A DNA stretch of 5,436 bases, from positions 1-5,436 of the forward strand of contig JABXKY010000121.1 in the NCBI GenBank assembly GCA_013619005.1, read 5' to 3'. The DNA comes from Candidatus Bathyarchaeota archaeon. Its GTDB lineage: Archaea; Thermoproteota; Bathyarchaeia; TCS64. Of this stretch, positions 1 through 4,890 are shown piece after piece. A model generated the notes under the pieces. The model was not told the DNA's origin, ran no database searches, and worked only from the letters and a program-made list of their open reading frames with translations. The position numbers and the translations under genes were made by a program. The first letter of the stretch is position 1; every line of letters starts with the position of its first letter.

Positions 1-1
1 G

Positions 2-160
2 GATGGGTATGGGGAACGGTACCTGGTCGTGGATGATGATAACAGCGTCCTTTTCCTGACTGATCTGGGTGACCCTGAGCCCCAGCAGACGGCCACGAGG
101 GCGGCCATGGAGCTTGGCGGCTGGCTGAAAGGCGCGGTTAAGTCAAGTCAACGGGAATAA
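2..160 (+). CDS. 3' end of an unrecognised protein (partial)
   Basis: An open frame enters from the left edge and ends at TAA 158-160, giving 52 residues of a C-terminus. It starts with YLVVDDDN-like hydrophobic and acidic residues, continues with a VLFLTDLGDPEP stretch, and ends in a helix (ATRAAMELGGWLKGAV) with a short polar tail. The alternation suggests two beta strands followed by a helix, but I recognise no family and assign no function. The frame is supported by its lack of stops, its G/C-rich third positions like the other genes here, and its end only 9 bases before the convergent cupin stop, with no spare intergenic DNA. Its start and most of its sequence lie outside the window. Confidence is moderate that it is coding and nil as to function. 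Confidence 0.55.
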   Translation, partial: DGYGERYLVVDDDNSVLFLTDLGDPEPQQTATRAAMELGGWLKGAVKSSQRE

Positions 161-169
161 TGTGAGTTT

Positions 170-547
170 CTAGACCTTCACACCTATCAGGTACACGATG
201 GCCTGTTTGTCCCCCGTGTTAAAGAACCCGTGCTGGACTTTGGCTGGTAGGAATACCACGTCGCCGGCGCTGACGTTTTCCCGTTCCTCGCCCACCTGGA
301 TGACGCCCTCGCCCTGCATCACGAAGTACACTTGCTCTGCGTCTTTGTGGGTGTGCAGGTTGTTGGTGTCGCCCGGTCGGAGGGTTATCCTTGCAAAGTG
401 TTCAAAACTTTTCATGCCCTCGGGTTTTTTGGCCCCAAAGACCTTGCCGCTTGCGTCCTCCTGCCAGAATATCTGGTATAGGGCTGACTCGCCGTGGGCG
501 TCTATCAACGGCTTCTTTGGTATGGCTGTAACTTTTTTAATGTGCAT
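170..547 (-). CDS. small single-domain cupin protein
   Basis: This is a cytoplasmic conserved-barrel cupin of 125 residues from the ATG at 547; an ATG at 565 would add six residues. In the longer numbering, cupin motif 1 is PGDTNNLHTHKDAEQ (Gly65, His71, His73, Glu77/Gln78) followed by VYFVMQGEG. Motif 2 is GDVVFLPAKVQHGFFN (Gly101, Pro107, His112, Asn116). The three histidines are the expected metal ligands. At the usual glutamate position the protein has Gln78, with Glu77 beside it, a variation common in HxHxxAEQ cupins. Substrate and reaction cannot be read from such a short cupin; sugar, keto-acid and regulatory roles are all known in the family. I prefer the start at 547 because a good TATA box (571-579) lies 28 bases upstream, fitting a leaderless transcript, and because the extra residues (MHGNSS) look non-conserved. 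It is transcribed alone. Confidence 0.85.
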   Translation of the reverse strand: MHIKKVTAIPKKPLIDAHGESALYQIFWQEDASGKVFGAKKPEGMKSFEHFARITLRPGDTNNLHTHKDAEQVYFVMQGEGVIQVGEERENVSAGDVVFLPAKVQHGFFNTGDKQAIVYLIGVKV

Positions 548-557
548 AGAACTATTT

Positions 558-600
558 CCGTGCATCTAAGTAAATAAAATTTTCACCGTGCACCCGTGCA
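558..600. repeat. three CCGTGCA words flanking the cupin TATA box
   Basis: The heptamer CCGTGCA occurs at 558-564, 586-592 and 594-600. The outer two extend to the octamer CCGTGCAT. Two copies lie upstream of the TATA box (8-base period) and one lies downstream, between the box and the ATG at 547. The 586-592 copy overlaps the palindrome GTGCAC (588-593). The position is that expected of a regulator binding site, but no regulator is visible in the window. Confidence 0.4.
571..587 (-). promoter_or_regulatory. cupin promoter: TATA box with purine-rich BRE
   Basis: On the minus strand a purine-rich GTGAAAA segment is followed by TTTTATTTA at 579-571. The box is centred about 28 bases upstream of the ATG at 547, the usual archaeal TATA to start distance for a leaderless message. 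It would be only about 10 bases from the alternative ATG at 565, so it argues for the shorter protein. Read by eye, with no transcript data. Confidence 0.55.
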
Positions 601-644
601 TGTGAGATAAAGCAACCGTATCCATGAGTCATCGAGAAGTGAGG

Positions 645-654
645 ATAAAATATT
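645..654 (+). promoter_or_regulatory. possible relic TATA box before the nitroreductase remnant
   Basis: ATAAAATATT lies in otherwise G/C-rich DNA, followed within 6 bases by CCCC and the alternating tract. Transcription would be expected to start near 675-680, inside that tract. No usable start codon of the nitroreductase frame lies there, so this may be the surviving promoter of the gene before its 5' end was lost. The interpretation is tentative. Confidence 0.3.
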
Positions 655-659
655 CGCCC

Positions 660-679
660 CACACACACATGCGCGCGCG
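660..679. repeat. 20-bp perfect pyrimidine-purine alternation, (CA)5 then TG(CG)4
   Basis: Positions 660-679 read as five CA steps followed by TG and four CG steps, with no break in pyrimidine-purine alternation. Such tracts are the classical Z-DNA-prone sequence and are also prone to slippage and deletion. This one lies directly at the 5' edge of the degraded nitroreductase frame. Confidence 0.7.
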
Positions 680-681
680 GC

Positions 682-1005
682 GCCAAGACAGCGATCAGGG
701 AGGCATCCGAGGCGGGGGAGAGGGCGTTCTACGATTCAATAAGCCCAGAGCGAAAGAGAGGGTACAACGCCAAGGGCCTCAGCAAGCCACTGCTGACTGA
801 AGCCCCCGTTGCGCGCGCGGCCGAGGAGAAGGGGCTTTCAACGGTGACCTACACGACGTCGGCCCCCGGGCTGGTAACCGAGGCCCTAGGGGCACCCGAG
901 GGGTACCTCGTGGAGGCGGTGCTGCCACTAGGGTACAGCGACGACCCCAAGCCCAAGGAACCCAGAAAGTTCGTCGAGGAATTCACCCACAGAAACAAGT
1001 GGTGA
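682..1005 (+). pseudogene. degraded FMN nitroreductase-like gene (5' truncated, internal deletion)
   Basis: The frame ending at TGA 1003-1005 is open back to 649 but contains no ATG. It reads as nitroreductase from about 682. The N-terminal part (KTAIREASEAGERAFYDS, then KPLLTEAPV) matches the middle of family members close to the iodotyrosine deiodinase-like branch. The C-terminal part (EEKGLSTVTYTTSAPGLV, EALGAPEGYLVEAVLPLGY, DDPKPKEPRKFVEEF) is the typical family ending, with the LPLGYP-like strand and the basic RKPLEE-like tail. Two parts are missing: the whole N-terminus with the FMN-binding arginine arm, and about 35-55 residues between EAPV and ARAAEEKGL, where the family has a beta strand and the central helix. 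The second loss is in frame. The only late possible start is GTG 844, which would leave a 53-residue stub. The protein should not bind FMN and is most simply a decaying gene. Family assignment is from memory of consensus, not a search. Confidence 0.65.
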
Positions 1006-1053
1006 CCGTGGGGAATCTACCTTGCTGAGCAAGCCACCATCGCGTAACTCATG

Positions 1054-1060
1054 TTATTTA
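1054..1060 (+). promoter_or_regulatory. TATA box of the first VOC gene
   Basis: TTATTTA is centred 26 bases upstream of the ATG at 1083, fitting a leaderless archaeal transcript. There is no Shine-Dalgarno-like sequence just before the ATG (the preceding bases are TTATCCATCCCC), which agrees with leaderless initiation. Confidence 0.5.
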
Positions 1061-1082
1061 GTATGAACGATTATCCATCCCC

Positions 1083-1463
1083 ATGGAAATCGACGGCACC
1101 ATCACTTTCTTCTACTACGACGACCTGACGCGGGCCACGGAGTTCTACGAGAACATCATGGGGTTCGAGAAGGTAATCGATATCAAGCTTGCCAAGGTGT
1201 TCAGGGTCCACGGTGACAGCCACGTGGGGCTCGTGGACGGACATACGGGGTACCTGAAGTGGAGCGAATCGAAGCCCGTTATGCTGAGCTGGTTCAGCGA
1301 CGACATCGACGGCTGGCACATGCACCTTAAGGAGAAGGGAGTCGAGATAGAGCAGCCCCCAGAGAAACAGTCGTACCTGGAGATGAGAACGCTGTTGTTC
1401 AGGGACCCAGAGGGGTACCTCCTTGAAGTCATGCAATGGCTCAAGAAGCCATACGGCCAGTAG
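1083..1463 (+). CDS. VOC superfamily protein (glyoxalase/dioxygenase fold), copy 1
   Basis: This is a cytoplasmic protein of 126 residues with the two beta-alpha-beta-beta-beta modules of the vicinal oxygen chelate fold. The first module starts at TITFFYYDDLTRATEFYENIMGF (residues 6-28, given here only as a landmark), with the usual strand, helix and GF turn, and continues to DSHVGLVDG (45-53). The second module runs from KPVMLSWFSDDID (64-76) through helix WHMHLKEKGV to the closing RDPEGYLLEVMQ strand (107-118). His47 and Glu115 sit where VOC enzymes often have metal ligands. Families of this size include glyoxalase I, fosfomycin-type transferases, ring-cleaving dioxygenases and bleomycin-binding proteins; nothing here decides among them. 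The end KPYG is shared with copy 2, immediately downstream. It has its own TATA box and starts at the first ATG. Confidence 0.85.
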   Translation: MEIDGTITFFYYDDLTRATEFYENIMGFEKVIDIKLAKVFRVHGDSHVGLVDGHTGYLKWSESKPVMLSWFSDDIDGWHMHLKEKGVEIEQPPEKQSYLEMRTLLFRDPEGYLLEVMQWLKKPYGQ

Positions 1464-1469
1464 TCTATC

Positions 1470-1475
1470 TTTTAT
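1470..1475 (+). promoter_or_regulatory. possible TATA box of the second VOC gene
   Basis: TTTTAT, in the context TCTTTTATCCC, lies just after the first VOC stop codon and is centred about 29 bases upstream of ATG 1502 (23 bases from the alternative GTG 1496). The pyrimidine-rich stretch 1464-1477 might also act as a weak terminator for copy 1. Confidence 0.4.
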
Positions 1476-1501
1476 CCCCAACCCGCTGATTCAATGTGAT
1501 T

Positions 1502-1888
1502 ATGTTGAAAGGCATCGAGGGAATGATCACGTTCACCTACTACAACGACATCGAGAAAGCCGAGGAGTTCTACGGGGAGACCTTGGGCTTCGAGGAGGTC
1601 ATGGACAGAGACTGGGTGAAGATCTTCAGGGTCGGCAAGGACAGCCACATCGGGCTGGTGAACGCTGAGAAGGGCTATCTGAAGCCACAAGCCGAGAAGC
1701 CGGTGATGCTCAGCGTGTTCGTCGAGGACGTTGATGCGTGGCACAAGAATCTGGAGGAAAGAGGAGTCAAGACAAACCACCCGCCCCAGAAGAGCGGGGA
1801 CATCGATATGAGGGGGTTCCTGACGTGGGACCCCGAGGGCTACGCCGTCGAGTTCCTGACCTTTGACACCAAGCCCTACGGGGAGTAA
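1502..1888 (+). CDS. VOC superfamily protein (glyoxalase/dioxygenase fold), copy 2
   Basis: This 128-residue protein is paralogous to the preceding gene. A hand alignment without gaps from the GxITF strand gives about 61 identities in some 122 positions. The shared landmarks are ITF-YY-D, EFY, GFE, DSH-GLV, GYLK, KPVMLS-F, DPEGY and the final KPYG. The likely metal-site residues His49 and Glu117 are retained, so both copies look functional. The substrate is unknown. I use ATG 1502 (MLKGIEGM) rather than GTG 1496, because the TATA-like box at 1470-1475 is 29 bases from the ATG and the two extra residues have no counterpart in copy 1. The gene converges with the solute-binding protein gene, leaving only 4 bases between stop codons, so transcripts from the two strands must overlap or end within coding DNA. 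Confidence 0.85.
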   Translation: MLKGIEGMITFTYYNDIEKAEEFYGETLGFEEVMDRDWVKIFRVGKDSHIGLVNAEKGYLKPQAEKPVMLSVFVEDVDAWHKNLEERGVKTNHPPQKSGDIDMRGFLTWDPEGYAVEFLTFDTKPYGE

Positions 1889-1892
1889 ACCC

Positions 1893-3323
1893 TTAAGCGG
1901 TCAATAGTACTGCCCCTCTGCCTGTGGGGGCCCAGTCTCCCAGTTTCTTGCTTACGGCCCAGAAGTAGGTCGGCCTGTAGAGGAACACCCAGGGGGCGTC
2001 ATCCCTGACAATCTGGAAGACCCGCTGGTAGATACCGGTCCTCTTGGCATCGTCGAAGGTCTTCTGTGCGGCATCAATCAACCCGTTTACCTCCTCGTTG
2101 TGGTAGCCCTCCCACCACGGCCCCTTGTGGCCTGAGTGTATCTTCTCCCTGAGCACCCTGAAGGTGCTAATGGGGCTTGAGTCGAAGCAGCACATATCAT
2201 GGATGTTTTTATCTCTGACCATCTCGGCGTACGCCGCACGGTCAGAGTAACTGACAACCTCAACGTCCACCCCTATCCGGCCGTAGTACTCCTTCATCAT
2301 CTCACCGACATCGAGGCCCTCATCGGGCATCCTGGTGGGGATATCTATCGTCAACTTGAGGCCATCGGGGTAGCCTGCCTCTGAGAGCAGTCTCCGCGCC
2401 TGATCAGGGTCATAGGGATACCTCTCGGTTTCTGGGTTGTGCCCGTAATGGTGAGGCGTAAGGTACCCGTTGAGCCTAGTCGCAGCGCCCTTCTTTATCT
2501 TCCTTACGACCTCGTCGATGTCCAGCCCGTAGTTGAGTGCCTGCCTGACATGTGGGTCGGCGCATACCCCGCTGCCGCTGTTCATCATGAAGATGATGCA
2601 AAGGCCGCTCCTGACTGAGACCACGTTTGCCCTCGTGGAGCCCTTGATGCTGTCACTTCCCTCCAACCCGATGGAGGTGGCGATATCAGCCTCCCTGTTG
2701 GCAACCATCTCCGCCCTCTCAATGGGGTCGTCCTCTTTTAGCCACGAGACCTCCTCCGCGATGGCCTTCTTCCCGCCCCAGTACTTCCTGTTACTCTCCA
2801 GGACCATCTCGTCCCTTGACATGCCCCCAACGAGGTACGGACCAGAGCCGATGTACTCGTTTGGAAGGTTATCAAGCTCATCAGCCGGCGCTATCGGCAT
2901 CTCCGAGAGAAGATCCAGCAAGTCAGCCATGGGGGCCTTCGTGGATAACTGGAAGGAGTACTTGCCCGGTGAACTGAACTCCGCGTCGCCGATGTAGCTT
3001 GCGTACACGCCCTGTGTGCCAAACGCACCACCGATGGCCGGGTCCACAACCCGCTTCAATGTGGCAACGACGTCGTTACCGGTTAGCTTCTCGCCGTTGT
3101 GGAACCTCACACTTTCCCTGAGCTTAAAGCCCCAGGTTAAGCCGTCGGGTTCAACCGCCCAGGTTGACGCCAGGGCGGGAGAGTACACGCCGGGGCCGGT
3201 TCTCTTGATTAAAGGCTCGTAGATCGCATCGATGATGTTGCCCCTGTTCATGGAGTCACTGCAAATATGAGGGTCGCCCACCTCGACGCTGGATTGGGCG
3301 ATGGTTAATGATTGATGTTTCAT
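1893..3323 (-). CDS. ABC-type peptide/nickel-family (family 5) solute-binding protein, no signal peptide
   Basis: This 476-residue protein matches extracellular solute-binding family 5 (the OppA/DppA/NikA type). Landmarks in order are IIDAIYEPLIK (30-40), LASTWAVEPDGLTWGFKLRE (51-70) with VRFHNGEKLTGNDV just after, GSGPYLV (159-165), NRKYWGG (178-184), DPHVRQALNYGLD (256-268), PYDPDQARRLLSEAGYPDGL (303-322), and a C-terminal APWVFLYRPTYFWAV. Relatives capture peptides, nickel, sugars or other solutes outside the membrane and pass them to a permease. The N-terminus goes straight into the mature domain (MKHQSLTIAQSS). It has no hydrophobic signal, lipobox cysteine or transmembrane anchor, and the frame upstream is closed by TAA 11 codons before the ATG. 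No permease or ATPase gene is in the window. It may be a cytoplasmic adaptation, a gene that lost its signal, or an orphan receptor. The ligand cannot be predicted. Confidence 0.88.
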   Translation of the reverse strand: MKHQSLTIAQSSVEVGDPHICSDSMNRGNIIDAIYEPLIKRTGPGVYSPALASTWAVEPDGLTWGFKLRESVRFHNGEKLTGNDVVATLKRVVDPAIGGAFGTQGVYASYIGDAEFSSPGKYSFQLSTKAPMADLLDLLSEMPIAPADELDNLPNEYIGSGPYLVGGMSRDEMVLESNRKYWGGKKAIAEEVSWLKEDDPIERAEMVANREADIATSIGLEGSDSIKGSTRANVVSVRSGLCIIFMMNSGSGVCADPHVRQALNYGLDIDEVVRKIKKGAATRLNGYLTPHHYGHNPETERYPYDPDQARRLLSEAGYPDGLKLTIDIPTRMPDEGLDVGEMMKEYYGRIGVDVEVVSYSDRAAYAEMVRDKNIHDMCCFDSSPISTFRVLREKIHSGHKGPWWEGYHNEEVNGLIDAAQKTFDDAKRTGIYQRVFQIVRDDAPWVFLYRPTYFWAVSKKLGDWAPTGRGAVLLTA

Positions 3324-3340
3324 GGTAATGGATACCTTCG

Positions 3341-3350
3341 CAATAAGAAA
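3341..3350 (-). promoter_or_regulatory. weak TATA-like box of the solute-binding protein gene
   Basis: The minus strand reads TTTCTTATTG in the 37-base gap between the phosphoesterase stop and the ATG at 3323. Its centre is about 22-23 bases from the ATG, slightly close for a leaderless start. The gene may instead be co-transcribed with the phosphoesterase upstream. There is no clear Shine-Dalgarno site. Confidence 0.3.
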
Positions 3351-3360
3351 TGGTTATCGT

Positions 3361-3966
3361 TCACTGGAAGCCCTCAATGTCGGCTGGCTCCTCCTGTTCC
3401 TCGACCTCCTTGAGGCTGCGCCCCGTCTTCACGCTGTTGGGTCGCTCAGTGAGAATCTCGGAGCCGGGGAGGGCCTGCTCATCCTTCATCTTGAAGAAGA
3501 GCCACTGGGGCCGCTTTCCCCCCCTCTTGGTCCTTATCAACGCGAAGCCGCCCCTCAGCTTCGCCCCCTCAAGCCAGATGGTGGCGTGTCCCTCGTCAAG
3601 GTTCCGGCCCAGGTCGGCATCATCGCCTTTCAGGTTACGGTACAACCCTATATCCCAGACAATTACGGTGCCGGCGCCGTAGTTACCCTTGGGGATCACC
3701 CCCTCGAAATCAAGGTACCCCATGGGGTGGTCCTCGGTGGGGACGGCAAGGCGTTTCACCATGGGGTCCATTGATGGCCCCTTGGGGACGGCCCATGATT
3801 TCAGCACACCACCGTGTTCGAGTCGAAGGTCATAGTGGAGGTTTCTCGCATCATGTTTCTGGATGACGAAGACAGGCTTCTTGGTTGACGCCTGTGTCTC
3901 GCCAACGGGTTCAGGCGTCTGATTAAAGTCCCGTTTATCCCAGTAATCCTTGAGAGGATCAGACAT
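3361..3966 (-). CDS. stand-alone LigD-type 3'-phosphoesterase (DNA repair)
   Basis: This 201-residue protein corresponds to the phosphoesterase (PE) domain of DNA ligase D, without the polymerase or ligase domains. PE enzymes remove 3'-phosphates and 3'-ribonucleotides from DNA ends, using Mn2+, before sealing. The signature is nearly complete: FVIQKHDARNLHYDLRLE (33-50) with His38, Asp39, His44, Asp46 and Arg48; LKSWAVPKGPSMDP (55-68); EDHPMGYLDFEGVIPKGNYG (78-97) with His80; and GTVIVWD (99-105), then LRGGFALIR and WLFFKMKD. The end (SVKTGRSLKEVEE) resembles the linker that precedes the ligase domain in fused LigD. About 30 N-terminal residues precede the core. Stand-alone archaeal PEs are known, for example from Methanosarcina and Korarchaeum. 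It starts at ATG 3966, 27 bases downstream of a strong TATA box. No Ku or ligase gene is in the window. Confidence 0.93.
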   Translation of the reverse strand: MSDPLKDYWDKRDFNQTPEPVGETQASTKKPVFVIQKHDARNLHYDLRLEHGGVLKSWAVPKGPSMDPMVKRLAVPTEDHPMGYLDFEGVIPKGNYGAGTVIVWDIGLYRNLKGDDADLGRNLDEGHATIWLEGAKLRGGFALIRTKRGGKRPQWLFFKMKDEQALPGSEILTERPNSVKTGRSLKEVEEQEEPADIEGFQ

Positions 3967-3987
3967 GGTTTACCCTAGGGACTCATG

Positions 3988-3998
3988 TTAAATAAAAA
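3988..3998 (-). promoter_or_regulatory. phosphoesterase promoter TATA box
   Basis: The minus strand reads TTTTTATTTAA at 3998-3988, centred 27 bases upstream of the ATG at 3966, as expected for a leaderless archaeal gene. Between box and ATG lies the palindrome CCCTAGGG (3973-3980), which could be an operator or chance. The box is embedded in the T-rich tail that follows the L10 gene. Confidence 0.6.
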
Positions 3999-4011
3999 TG
4001 GTTTAAAAAAA
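3994..4011 (-). terminator. T-rich terminator after L10
   Basis: After the L10 stop (TAA, 4019-4017) the minus strand carries ACCCC, then seven T (4011-4005) and, four bases later, five T (3998-3994). Archaeal RNA polymerase terminates at such U-runs without a hairpin. The position fits the end of the ribosomal operon, and the second T-run doubles as part of the next gene's TATA box. Confidence 0.55.
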
Positions 4012-4016
4012 GGGGT

Positions 4017-4877
4017 TTAGGCTTCCGCCATCTTCTTGCCAACCTGGCTGGCAAGACTCTTGGCTTCGGCGCTCGCTTTCGCGATCAGGAGCTCGATGGT
4101 CTTCTCGGTTGGCCACTCGGCTTCCACGGCTACTGCTATGGCTTCCTGTGCGGCCTTCGCTAGGATGGTTGGCGCAGTCTCGGGTGTGGCGTAGGCTGCC
4201 TCGATGGCTACCTTGAACGCTCCTCCTATTGCCTGCTCCAGCATGGACCTGTACTCGTCCAAGTCCAGTATTAGCGATTCTCCGGGGATTACCTCTCCGT
4301 TCTCCCAGACTGCCTTGATGCTGAGACCCATCTCGGATGCCCTTATACCCATACGCGTAAGCAGGTCCGCGAGGTCTTCACCGATTACCTCGCCCTTCTT
4401 GCGTACCACGGTATCCTGGACTACCCAGATGTTTCCAGCCTCAATGCGGGTCCTGACGCTTAGCACGCCGAACTTCCCGATGAGGGGTCCGGGGCTGAGT
4501 CCCGTGTTTCCTCTTTGCAACATGATATCGTCCATTGCGACATCATCTGCCTTGGCGAAAACCTTGACCTTGTTGGCGTCAAGCTCCATCGCTACCTTGA
4601 ATGGGTTGCCGTTTGTGAACAGGAACACGTTGGGTCCACTGACTGAATCAATGAACTCACGTGATCCCTCTTTTCCGGCCTGCTCCATGCCGATACGCAT
4701 CAGGGTGTTCTTGACGACCCTGAATAGGTGGTTTCCACGGAGCTGCTTCCTCATGTCTTGTAGCATGCTGCTACTGACCTTGGTTAGGTCAGCCGCTGCG
4801 ATAATCTGGTACTGGTTGATTAACTCGACTGCTTCTTGAACTGCCTGCTTCTTTTCGGATGGAATGTTGCTACTCAT
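4017..4877 (-). CDS. rpl10: large ribosomal subunit protein L10 (archaeal P0, uL10)
   Basis: This is uL10/P0, 286 residues from ATG 4877. It anchors the L12 stalk to 23S rRNA and helps recruit translation factors. The N-terminal rRNA-binding domain includes LTKVSSSMLQDMRKQLRG (31-48) and FRVVKNTLMRIGMEQAG (52-68). The archaeal/eukaryotic insert domain spans about 108-181 with GNTGLSPGP (123-131), FGVLSVRTRIEAGNIWVV (136-153) and KKGEVIGEDLADLL. Alanine-rich helices follow (219-280) and would carry L12 dimers. The protein ends QVGKKMAEA. It lacks the acidic run and GLGALFG-type tail seen in many archaeal P0 proteins. An upstream TTG at 4883 is in frame, but the Shine-Dalgarno AGGTGA (4890-4885) lies 7 bases before ATG 4877 and only 1 base before the TTG, so the ATG is chosen. 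It is transcribed with L1 upstream; no L12 gene follows. Confidence 0.95.
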   Translation of the reverse strand: MSSNIPSEKKQAVQEAVELINQYQIIAAADLTKVSSSMLQDMRKQLRGNHLFRVVKNTLMRIGMEQAGKEGSREFIDSVSGPNVFLFTNGNPFKVAMELDANKVKVFAKADDVAMDDIMLQRGNTGLSPGPLIGKFGVLSVRTRIEAGNIWVVQDTVVRKKGEVIGEDLADLLTRMGIRASEMGLSIKAVWENGEVIPGESLILDLDEYRSMLEQAIGGAFKVAIEAAYATPETAPTILAKAAQEAIAVAVEAEWPTEKTIELLIAKASAEAKSLASQVGKKMAEA

Positions 4878-4884
4878 GGTCAAA

Positions 4885-4890
4885 TCACCT
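4885..4890 (-). promoter_or_regulatory. Shine-Dalgarno site of L10, overlapping the L1 stop
   Basis: The minus strand reads TAGGTGATTTGACCATG: the L1 stop codon TAG overlaps AGGTGA, which is 7 bases before ATG 4877. This decides the L10 start and implies translational coupling of L1 and L10. It is the only clear Shine-Dalgarno site in the window, in contrast to the leaderless-looking single genes. Confidence 0.75.

Noticed and set aside
198..569. A 123-codon plus-strand frame opposite the cupin
   Set aside because: Cys/Ser/Pro-rich composition and no motifs, whereas the other strand has both cupin motifs.
669..800. A 43-codon frame starting at the ATG inside the alternating tract
   Set aside because: It is Arg/Gln-rich with no family resemblance and runs out of frame with the clear nitroreductase homology, so it is a chance frame or at most a frameshifted start of the old gene.
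1071..1481. A 136-codon minus-strand frame opposite the first VOC gene
   Set aside because: It is the reverse-complement shadow of a gene with clear VOC motifs; high G+C leaves antisense frames open.
1423..1668. An 81-codon frame bridging the two VOC genes
   Set aside because: It runs in another frame through both VOC coding regions and is Arg/Gly/His-rich, with no independent support.
1083..1888. The two VOC genes as one split or frameshifted two-domain enzyme
   Set aside because: Each copy has a complete two-module VOC fold, its own stop or start and its own TATA-like box, with an untranslated gap between them.
3322..3774. A 150-codon plus-strand frame opposite the phosphoesterase
   Set aside because: It lies antisense to the complete LigD PE signature and has leucine- and proline-rich composition typical of a shadow frame.
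4204..4839. A 211-codon plus-strand frame opposite L10
   Set aside because: The opposite strand encodes an unmistakable ribosomal P0; the Ser/Leu/Thr-rich translation is a shadow.
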